DNA of 9,703 nt from an uncultured Acetatifactor sp. (lineage in GTDB: Bacteria > Bacillota > Clostridia > Lachnospirales > Lachnospiraceae), in the NCBI GenBank assembly GCA_910586485.1, contig CAJUIA010000055.1, positions 1 through 9,703 of the forward strand. Direction: 5' to 3'. Shown piece by piece: positions 1-7,000 of the stretch. Made by a program: the position numbers and the translations under genes. How positions within the stretch are numbered: position 1 is the first letter of the stretch; each line of letters opens with the position of its first letter. The notes beneath the pieces are model-generated. The model had not been told where the DNA came from, searched no databases, and worked only from the letters and a program-made list of their open reading frames with translations.

Positions 1-52
1 AAGACATCGCCCTTTCACGGCGGTAACACGGGTTCGATTCCCGTTGGAGTCA
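1..52 (+). tRNA. tRNA-Glu (anticodon TTC), 5' end cut off by the window
   Basis: Only the 3' two thirds of the gene lie in the window. The anticodon stem pairs 7-11 with 19-23 around the loop CTTTCAC, which gives anticodon TTC (14-16). The T stem pairs 28-32 with 40-44 around TTCGATT. The acceptor 3' strand is 45-51 with discriminator A52, and no CCA is encoded (TTT follows). The 3' end resembles Bacillus-type tRNA-Glu. It is the first visible member of a three-tRNA cluster. Confidence 0.93.
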
Positions 53-74
53 TTTATGTCCCGAAAGGGTATGC

Positions 75-148
75 GGACCTTTAGCTCAGTTGGTTAGAGC
101 AACCGGCTCATAACCGGTCGGTCCTGGGTTCGAGTCCCCGAAGGTCCA
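75..148 (+). tRNA. tRNA with CAT anticodon (elongator Met or Ile2)
   Basis: This is a complete cloverleaf. The acceptor stem pairs GGACCTT (75-81) with AAGGTCC (141-147), and the discriminator is A148. The anticodon stem pairs 102-106 with 114-118 around CTCATAA, giving anticodon CAT (109-111). CCA is not encoded. The first acceptor pair is G-C, so this is not an initiator tRNA. A CAT anticodon can be elongator Met or the Ile tRNA whose C34 is modified to lysidine by TilS. The GGACCTTTAGCTCAG start resembles a Bacillus CAT tRNA that I recall with either label, so I leave the amino acid open. Confidence 0.92.
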
Positions 149-226
149 TTTGAGAGTAATCTCACCGCAGATTGTTGGTTGCAGGCTTTAAAAAGCGTTT
201 TGTCGGCTTTACAGACAAAGAATATT

Positions 227-300
227 GGCCCAGTGGCTCAGTTGGTTAGAGCGCCGCCCTGTCACGGCGGAGGTCGTCGGTTCGAGTCCGATCTGGGTCG
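227..300 (+). tRNA. tRNA-Asp (anticodon GTC)
   Basis: The acceptor stem pairs GGCCCAG (227-233) with CTGGGTC (293-299), with one G-T wobble. The discriminator is G300, as expected for tRNA-Asp. The anticodon stem pairs 254-258 with 266-270 around CTGTCAC, giving GTC at 261-263. The T arm is 276-292. No CCA is encoded. It is the last tRNA of the cluster and is followed directly by an intrinsic terminator. The 78-nt spacer before it (149-226) holds only a small hairpin, TTTGTC (199-204) with GACAAA (214-219). Confidence 0.95.
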
Positions 301-304
301 TTAG

Positions 305-332
305 TTGTAAGGAAGGGTCGCGGGTTTATACC
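305..332 (+). promoter_or_regulatory. Weak candidate promoter for the MATE gene, overlapping the tRNA terminator
   Basis: TTGTAA (305-310) and TATACC (327-332) are separated by 16 bp, and each matches the sigma-A consensus at four of six positions. Initiation would fall near 339 and leave a leader of about 39 nt before the GTG at 378. The -10 element sits in the terminator loop. This may be a chance match. Confidence 0.2.
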
Positions 333-346
333 TGGTGACTCTTTTT
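313..346 (+). terminator. Intrinsic terminator of the tRNA operon
   Basis: GGGTC (315-319) pairs with GACTC (337-341), with one G-T wobble. CGGG (321-324) pairs with CCTG (331-334) across a small internal loop, and the apical loop is TTTATA. A313-A314 can extend the stem onto T342-T343. The stem runs directly into TTTTT (342-346). It follows tRNA-Asp and lies just before the MATE gene, so the transporter depends on read-through or on a promoter inside this short region. Confidence 0.7.
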
Positions 347-377
347 GATGCACTTATTTAAACGGAGGTTAGCAGAG

Positions 378-1748
378 GTGAATCAGGGGAATGATCTTAC
401 CGAAGGCTCTATCTATAAAAAGCTTTTGCTGTTTGCTCTGCCGATTCTCGTGGGACAGATTTTCCAGCAGCTGTATAATACCATTGATTCCCTGATTGTC
501 GGACATTTTCTGGGGGATCAGGCGCTGGCGGCAGTCAGCTCATCAGGCAGCCTGATTTTTATGATGGTGGGCTTTTTTCAGGGTGTTGCCATGGGAGCAG
601 GCGTTATTATAGCCAAGGAGTTTGGGGCAAAGAACTATAAGAGCATGAATCTGGCGCTTCACACGGATGTGGCCTTTGGTCTGGTGGCGGGAGTCATTTT
701 GACGGTGGCAGGAGTGGTGCTTACACCCTCGATCTTAGGCTGGATGAATACCCCTGTTGACGTGCTGCCGGAGTCGATCCGCTATTTCCGCACTTATTTC
801 TGCGGTGCGGTATTTTCGATTATGTACAATATTTTCGTAGGCATCCTGCAGGCGGTAGGGGACAGCAGACATCCTTTGATCTATTTGATGATTTCTTCCG
901 TTACCAATGTGGTGCTGGATTTGGTGTTTGTAGGCGGCTTCCATATGGGGGTGGGGGCGGCCGCCCTTGCCACCATTATTTCTCAGGCTTTGAGTGCATT
1001 GCTTTGTCTGATCAAGCAGCTGCGGGCTCCGGAGGAGTATCGGCTGGTCATCAAAAAGGTGCGCTTTCATTGGGAGAGCCTGAAAAACATTGTGCGCTTC
1101 GGACTGCCCTCCGGTGTGCAGAATTCGGTGATTGCACTGGCAAATCTTGTGGTGCAGTCCAGCATCAACACCTTTGGGGATGCCGCGATGGCAGGCTGTG
1201 GTTCTTACTTTAAGATAGAAGGCTTTGCCTTTCTGCCTGTAACCTGCTTTGCCCAGGGCCTCTCTACTTTTGTGGGACAGAATCTGGGGGCGAAAAGGTA
1301 TGATCGTGTAAAAAAGGGAGTACGGTTCGGCATCCTTTGTTCTGTGTCGCTGGCGGAGATCATTGGTATTGTGGTCTGGTGCTTCGCTCCCGCATTGATT
1401 GGACTTTTCAGCGATACACCCAGGGTAATTGCTTTCGGAGTGCGGCAGGCGAAGGTGGAAGCGCTGTTTTATTGTATGCTGGCGTTGGCCCACTGCATTG
1501 CCGGGGTCATGCGGGGGGCAGGCAAAGCAAAGGTGCCTATGATTATTATGCTGAGCTTCTGGTGTGTGCTGAGAGTGTCCTATATTACGGCAGCGCTGCA
1601 TTTATACCCACATATCGAGATTGTGTTCAGCGCATATCCGCTGACCTGGAGCACCAGCTGTATCGCCTTTTTGATTTATTTCTTTAAGGCGGATTGGATT
1701 CACAGCTTCGAACGGCTGGAAGAAGGTAAGCAGAAGGCGGAGGCTTAG
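378..1748 (+). CDS. MATE-family multidrug/cation antiporter
   Basis: Encodes an integral membrane transporter of about 456 residues, the usual MATE size, rich in hydrophobic segments compatible with 12 membrane helices in two homologous halves. MATE proteins export cationic drugs or metabolites in exchange for Na+ or H+; the substrate here cannot be told. After a short polar N-terminus with NDLTEGSIYKKLLLFALP comes a first-helix region with Q-L-Y-N-T-I-D (D37) and G-D-Q-A-L-A-A-V, typical of Clostridia MATE proteins. I chose GTG 378 because GGAGG (364-368) lies 9 nt upstream. The earlier in-frame ATG at 348 has no ribosome site and directly follows a terminator T-tract. The C-terminus ends in a short charged tail (EEGKQKAEA) that may be truncated by a frameshift. 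A 100-nt gap separates it from the DUF3737 gene, with no terminator seen, so co-transcription is likely. Confidence 0.93.
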   Translation: MNQGNDLTEGSIYKKLLLFALPILVGQIFQQLYNTIDSLIVGHFLGDQALAAVSSSGSLIFMMVGFFQGVAMGAGVIIAKEFGAKNYKSMNLALHTDVAFGLVAGVILTVAGVVLTPSILGWMNTPVDVLPESIRYFRTYFCGAVFSIMYNIFVGILQAVGDSRHPLIYLMISSVTNVVLDLVFVGGFHMGVGAAALATIISQALSALLCLIKQLRAPEEYRLVIKKVRFHWESLKNIVRFGLPSGVQNSVIALANLVVQSSINTFGDAAMAGCGSYFKIEGFAFLPVTCFAQGLSTFVGQNLGAKRYDRVKKGVRFGILCSVSLAEIIGIVVWCFAPALIGLFSDTPRVIAFGVRQAKVEALFYCMLALAHCIAGVMRGAGKAKVPMIIMLSFWCVLRVSYITAALHLYPHIEIVFSAYPLTWSTSCIAFLIYFFKADWIHSFERLEEGKQKAEA

Positions 1749-1848
1749 AGAAGCAGGAAGCAGTGCCAAAGCAGGGGGCAGAAGCGGCAGAGACAGGAAG
1801 CAAACCGGGACAGGCCGGTAAAACAGAGATCAGAAACGGAGAGACGAG

Positions 1849-2745
1849 ATGAAAGAAATCAATCAGCAGTCATTAAGCGGAGAGAGAGCCCTGTTTGGCA
1901 CTCATGACGCTCACATCAGCTATTGTACCTTCGGAGACGGGGAATCCCCTTTAAAGGAGAGCAGTGATCTGGTGATCGACAACTGCCTTTTTAAATGGAA
2001 ATATCCCTTATGGTACACAAAAAATGTGACAATTACAAATTCTACCCTGTTTGAAATGGCAAGAGCCGGCATCTGGTATGTGGACAATATTTCCGTGTCC
2101 GATACGGTGATTGAAGCACCTAAAAATTTCAGGCGTGCCAGAGGAATCAGCCTGAAAAATGTGAGCTTTCCCAATGCGTCGGAGACACTGTGGAGCTGTC
2201 AGGACATCGAGATGAATCAGGTGACGGCAAAGGGCGATTATTTTGCCATGAACTGTAAAAATGTAAAGGCGGAAAACTTTACCCTTGTGGGAAATTACAG
2301 CTTTGACGGCGGGGAAAATATTGAGATTCGTAATTCACGGATGCTTTCCAGAGACTCCTTCTGGAACGCGGAAAACGTAACGGTATATGATTCCTTCATT
2401 TCGGGAGAATATCTGGGCTGGAATTCCAAAAATATTACCCTGATTAACTGTACCATTGAGAGTCTTCAGGGAATGTGCTACATTGATAACCTGGTGATGA
2501 AGAACTGCCGCTTGATCAACACGAATCTTGCCTTTGAATACTCGCAGGCAGATGTGGAAATCATTGGTCAGGTGGACAGCGTATTTAATCCCAGGGGCGG
2601 AATCATCAAAGCAGACAGAATCGGGGAGCTGATTATGGACGGCCGCAGGGTGAAGCTCGACCAGACGAAGATTGAGGCAGGAGAGATCGGGAAGACGTCG
2701 GACAGGGCGCAGTGGGAAAGGAATGAAGATTCTCTAAGACTGTAA
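1849..2745 (+). CDS. DUF3737 family protein, predicted right-handed beta-helix
   Basis: The product has 298 residues and resembles the DUF3737 family, whose function is unknown to me. It is built of irregular repeats of roughly 20 residues with a recurring short strand and turn, such as N-V-T-I-T-N-S, N-I-T-L-I-N-C and N-I-E-I-R-N-S, often followed by a Trp-containing segment. This is the signature of a solenoid or beta-helix like those of pectate lyase-type or pentapeptide-like proteins. No signal peptide or membrane helix is present, so it is probably cytoplasmic. ATG 1849 is preceded by GGAGA (1838-1842) at 6 nt. It lies between a MATE transporter and a MalY/PatB-type lyase on the same strand. 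The last eight codons are part of a long hairpin that continues past the stop. No catalytic residues can be assigned. Confidence 0.85.
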   Translation: MKEINQQSLSGERALFGTHDAHISYCTFGDGESPLKESSDLVIDNCLFKWKYPLWYTKNVTITNSTLFEMARAGIWYVDNISVSDTVIEAPKNFRRARGISLKNVSFPNASETLWSCQDIEMNQVTAKGDYFAMNCKNVKAENFTLVGNYSFDGGENIEIRNSRMLSRDSFWNAENVTVYDSFISGEYLGWNSKNITLINCTIESLQGMCYIDNLVMKNCRLINTNLAFEYSQADVEIIGQVDSVFNPRGGIIKADRIGELIMDGRRVKLDQTKIEAGEIGKTSDRAQWERNEDSLRL

Positions 2746-2777
2746 AATACACAGTCTAAGAGAATCTAAATCATTCC
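2720..2777 (+). repeat. Long imperfect inverted repeat spanning the DUF3737 stop codon
   Basis: The arm 2728-2743 is the reverse complement of 2751-2766 except for one mismatch in 16 positions, with a 7-nt loop AAAATAC. The pairing extends outward: A2727 with T2767, then after a 3-nt bulge (2768-2770) GGAATGA (2720-2726) with TCATTCC (2771-2777). That gives about 24 base pairs in total. The left arm encodes the C-terminal residues of the DUF3737 protein, and the stop codon lies at the arm-loop boundary. No T-run follows, so it is not a standard terminator. It may protect mRNA ends, serve processing, or belong to a palindromic repeat family. Confidence 0.75.
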
Positions 2778-2779
2778 TC

Positions 2780-2805
2780 GAAGAATTGCCTTTTGGCAAT
2801 TCTTC
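2780..2805 (+). repeat. Perfect 11-bp hairpin in the DUF3737-lyase gap
   Basis: GAAGAATTGCC (2780-2790) pairs perfectly with GGCAATTCTTC (2795-2805) around TTTT. It begins 2 nt after the preceding long inverted repeat. Smaller hairpins follow: AGGCT/AGCCT (2808-2823) and GACGG/CCGTC (2855-2870). There is no U-tract after the stem. Together these palindromes fill most of the 168-nt space before the lyase gene, in which I see no reading frame of its own. Confidence 0.7.
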
Positions 2806-2913
2806 TCAGGCTACGTCGAGCCTCAAGCGAAAGCGTGTCCGAATGAGAACAATGGACGGCTGGCACCGTCAGGCCCGCAGGAGTATGTTTGAAGGTTTAA
2901 GGGGTTAAAAGGT

Positions 2914-4077
2914 ATGTATGATTTTGATAAGTTGACCGACAGGCGGAACACGGGATCTTTAAAGTGGGATGTGCCGGAGGGGGAGCTGCCCATGTGGGTG
3001 GCAGACATGGATTTTGAGACGGCGCCGGAGATTCGGGAGGCGATCCGTGAGAAGGCGGAGCAGGGGATCTTTGGTTATAATATACTGACGGATGACTGGT
3101 ACAGTGCTTATAGCGGCTGGTGGAGCCGCAGGCACCGTTTTCACATTGAGCGGGACTGGCTGCTTTTCAGCACGGGGGTACTTCCAGTTATTTCCAGTAC
3201 GGTAAGGAAGCTGACTACGGCGGGTGAAAATGTGCTGGTACAGACGCCGGTCTACAATATGTTTTTTAATTCTATACGCAATAACGGGCGGAATATACTG
3301 GAAAGCCCTCTTATCTATGACGGCCGGGAGTATTTTGTGGATTTTGAGGATTTGGAAAAGAAGCTGGCAAATCCGCAGACAACGTTGATGCTCTTATGTA
3401 ATCCCCACAATCCTGTGGGGAAAATATGGGACAGGGAGACCCTGCAAAGGATCGGTGAGCTTTGCAGCAGACATCATGTGCTGGTACTCTCCGATGAGAT
3501 TCACTGTGATATGACAGATCCGGGGTATGAGTATATTCCTTTTGCATCGGTGTCCGATACCTGCAGGGATAACAGCATAACCTGTATTGCTTCAACGAAG
3601 GCCTTCGGCATTCCGGGAATTCAGACGGCGGCGGCAGTGGTGCCGAATCCGGTGCTGCGGCATAAGGTAAACCGGGCCCTAAACACGGACGAGGTGGCGG
3701 AGCCTAACAGCTTTGCGGTCTGTGCCGCGGTGGCAGCGTTTGAAAAGGGCGAGGCCTGGCTGGAGGAGCTGCGCCGGTATCTTGCGGACAATAAGCAGCT
3801 GGTCCGGGATTTTGTCAGTGAAAATCTGCCCGGTATCCGGGTGGTGCCGTCCCATGCGACTTACCTGCTGTGGCTGGACTGCAGCGGCGTGACGGAGGAT
3901 GCCACAGAGCTGACCCGTTTTATTCGAAAGCACAGCGGCCTGTACCTTGCGGAGGGAGAAGAGTACGGCGCTCCTGGAAAGAGCTTTATCCGCCTGAATC
4001 CGGCATGTCCCAGAGCAAGGCTCAGGGAAGGGCTGGAGCGCTTGCAGGACAGCCTGAGCAGCTTTTTGCGGTCTTAA
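2914..4077 (+). CDS. MalY/PatB-family PLP-dependent C-S lyase (cystathionine beta-lyase type) / aminotransferase
   Basis: The product has 387 residues, the normal length for fold-type I class I/II aminotransferases of the MalY/PatB group. Members usually cleave C-S bonds in cystathionine, cysteine or cysteine conjugates to give pyruvate, ammonia and a thiol; some act mainly as aminotransferases. Family marks are W-V-A-D-M-D-F near residue 28, N-P-H-N-P-V-G (163-169), S-D-E-I-H (193-197, D194 facing the pyridine nitrogen), S-T-K-A-F-G with the Schiff-base lysine K229, and the substrate carboxylate arginine R360 in F-I-R-L-N. The active site is complete. ATG 2914 has a modest upstream GGGG (2901-2904). 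No clear promoter precedes it, so it may be read from upstream through the hairpin region. Its terminator lies 25 nt downstream, inside the convergent PFOR gene. The exact substrate is not evident. Confidence 0.92.
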   Translation: MYDFDKLTDRRNTGSLKWDVPEGELPMWVADMDFETAPEIREAIREKAEQGIFGYNILTDDWYSAYSGWWSRRHRFHIERDWLLFSTGVLPVISSTVRKLTTAGENVLVQTPVYNMFFNSIRNNGRNILESPLIYDGREYFVDFEDLEKKLANPQTTLMLLCNPHNPVGKIWDRETLQRIGELCSRHHVLVLSDEIHCDMTDPGYEYIPFASVSDTCRDNSITCIASTKAFGIPGIQTAAAVVPNPVLRHKVNRALNTDEVAEPNSFAVCAAVAAFEKGEAWLEELRRYLADNKQLVRDFVSENLPGIRVVPSHATYLLWLDCSGVTEDATELTRFIRKHSGLYLAEGEEYGAPGKSFIRLNPACPRARLREGLERLQDSLSSFLRS

Positions 4078-4095
4078 TTCCTTGCCATAGGGAAA

Positions 4096-7000
4096 TTACG
4101 TGCTGGGAGCATAAAATGCTTCCAGCTTTTTTAAATATTCATAGCGAGCCTTTGCCGATGCGGCAGCTTTTTGAAACAGCTCTCTCGCTTCCTCTGGACG
4201 GAACTTTTTCAGAGCGCCGTAACGTGTTTCGCCATCCAGAAATTCCTGGTAGTCCAGTGCCGGCTCCCTGCTGTCTAAGGTAAAGGGATTTTTTCCCTGC
4301 TCCCGCAATGCAGGATGAAATCGGAAAAGGTGGAAATAGCCGGAGTCCACGGCCTTTTTCATTTCATGGCAGGAAGAGCCCAGGCCGGCCTTGACACCGT
4401 GAGCGATACAGGTTGCATAGGCAATAATCAGGGAAGGACCGTCGTAAGAGACCGCTTCGGTCAATGCCTGCAGAGCCTGGTTGAAATCTGCGCCCAGCGC
4501 AATTTGAGCCACATATACGTTGCCGTAGGTCAGGGCCATGGAAGCCAGATCCTTTTTGCGGGTGGTCTTTCCGCCGCTTAAGAATTTAGCGGTAGAGCCT
4601 AAAGGCGTGGCCTTGGAGACCTGCCCGCCGGTATTGGAATAAACCTCCGTATCCAGGACAAGGAGATTAATGTTGCGTCCGGTGGAGAGTACATGATCCA
4701 GACCGCCAAAGCCAATGTCATAAGCCCAGCCGTCTCCCCCGATCACCCAGGGAGCGGAAGGAATGCCGTCCGCTTCAGAGCGGGGGCCGGAGGGATCGCC
4801 TGCCTCGGTTCGGAAGCCAGGAATGCGGTCTGCCTCAGAGCAGGAGCCGGAAGAGCTGCTGACTTTTGCGGCAGAAGGGGATTTGTCACTGCGCACTTCT
4901 TCTGCCAGTACCATGCCAAGCCCAAACTCTGCTGCATCCTCAAAGAGGGAATTTGACCATGCCGGTCCATGGCCGTTTTCGTCCAGAGCGTAAGCACAGG
5001 ACGGAGAGGAATTTGCCCAGATGGAGCTGCAGCCGGTGGCGTTGGCAATATAAATATCCGGTCCGAACAGCTGGGTCAACAGTTTTACATAAGGGGTTTC
5101 CCCGCATCCTGCGCAGGCTCCGGAAAATTCCATGAGCGGGCGTCGGAACTGGCTGCCCTTTAAGGAGCGGATGCCGAATTTTTCCACCGCTTCCTTACAG
5201 GGAAGGAGCTGCTTGGCGTAGTCAAAGCACTGCTGTGCGAAAGCCCGGTGGTTCTGACAGGAGGTTTCCTGCCCGTGGAGGAGGATTCCCGCCGCGGGGC
5301 GGACGTCCTCACCGCGGCCCTCACTCTGCGCAGGGTGCATTTCCAGTGCTTTTTTTCCCTGCTTTCCCGGACAGACGGCAGCGCATGATCCGCAGCCTGT
5401 GCAGTCTACCTGAGAAATGACAATGGAAAAGGAATGATTGACCAATCCGGTCATCGGTATCCGGGGCATTCCCTCTGGCGCGGCGGCCGCCTGCGCCTCA
5501 TCCATGGGGGCGGGACGGATAACGGCGTGAGGGCAGACAAAGGAGCAGCGTGCGCACTGGATACAATTTTCCGGTATCCATACGGGAATTTCCGTGGCTA
5601 CGTTCCTGCGTTCATGGGCGGTGCTGCCGGAAGGGATGCTGCCGTCGGCGTAGGGAAGAAAGGCGGAGACGGGAAGCAGGTCTCCGCGCTGGTCAGTGAC
5701 GGGCTGCTGGATATTTTTTACATAGTCCGTTAATGCCTGGGAAGCCGGCAGCAGGGGATTGTCCAGAGCCGTCTGGCCGCTCATGACCTTGTTTTTGCCG
5801 GCACATTCCTGGCAGTCCTTATCCGTAACGGTAAGCCATTCTTTTGGCACGGAGATTTCCCGAACCTCCAGAAAGCCTCGGCGGATGGCTTCCTGATTCA
5901 TCTGCAGGATCGAATCTCCCTCCTTTTTATAGCTTTTAGCGGCAGCCGCGTTCATCTGCTCCATAGCCTGTTCCGGGGGAAGCAGCTTTGTCACCGCAAA
6001 AAAGGCGGCCTGAAGAATGGTGCTGATCTTGTTATTCAAGCCGATTTCCTTGCCGATTCCGAAAGCGTCGATCACAAAAAAGTGAATATGCCGTGCGGCA
6101 AGACAGCGTTTTAAGGTGCCGGGAAGATAGGCTTCCAGCTCGTCGCCCCTGGCGGAAATATTTAACAGAAAGGTTCCGTGTTCCTTTAATTCCTGCACCA
6201 TGTCATATTTGTGCAGGTAAACAGGGTTATGACATGCAACGAAATCCGCATGGTAAATGCGGTAGGCGCTGTGGATGGGGGACTTGCCAAAACGCAGATG
6301 GGAAATAGTAAGTCCTCTGGATTTCTTGGAGTCGTATTCAAAATATCCCTGTGCGGACATAGTGGTGCTGCCGCCGATGATCTTGATGGCGTTTTTGGTG
6401 GCGCTGACGGTGCCGTCCCCGCCCAGGCCCCAGAACTTGCAGGCAGTAGTACCTGCGGGAGCGGTGTCCGGAAGGTCAGGAACGGGAAGTGAGAGGTTTG
6501 TCACGTCATCCGTGATGCCCACGGTAAAAAATTTCTGCTCCTTGTTTTCATAGACGGCGGCAATTTGTGCAGGTGTGATGTCTTTTGAGCTTAAGCCATA
6601 GCGCCCGGAGAACACCGCAGGAGCAGGAAGCGGGCTGCCGGGGACCGTTTTAAGCCGGCCGGCCTGCTCCAGCGCCGACACCACGTCCAGATACAGGGGC
6701 TCGCCTGCTGTTCCGGGCTCCTTCGTGCGGTCCAGCACGGTAATGCGGGCAGCTGTGGCAGGAAGGGCAGCCAGAAGATGACTTGTGCTGAAGGGCCGGT
6801 AAAGATGGACGCAGATCAAGCCGTACCGATCATCGGACGCATAATTCAGATATTCACGCACGGTTTCGCAGACGCTGCCCATGGCAATAATGACATGCTC
6901 TGCTTCCGGTGAGCCGTAATAATCGAAGAGGCCGTAGTTTGTTCCCAGCCGGGTATTTATTTTTTCAAGCTGCCGTTCTACGATTGCAGGCAGGGCGTCG

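Noticed and set aside
313..346. Decayed tRNA T-arm after tRNA-Asp
   Set aside because: The GGGTC...GACTC segment looks vaguely like a tRNA 3' half, but it folds as a hairpin followed by five T residues and is better read as a terminator.
735..1601. 288-codon minus-strand frame opposite the MATE gene
   Set aside because: It is rich in His, Arg, Gln and Cys with no recognisable domain, lies wholly antisense to a well-formed transporter, and is explained by codon bias of the real gene.
4757..4860. CRISPR-like or mobile repeat
   Set aside because: The units are contiguous, diverged, a multiple of three in length and in frame within PFOR, with no spacers.
4693..5163. Several overlapping 60-100-codon frames on both strands
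   Set aside because: All lie inside the PFOR coding sequence in other frames, have no ribosome sites worth noting, and carry low-complexity Arg/Gly/Ala-rich translations expected from GC-rich shadows.
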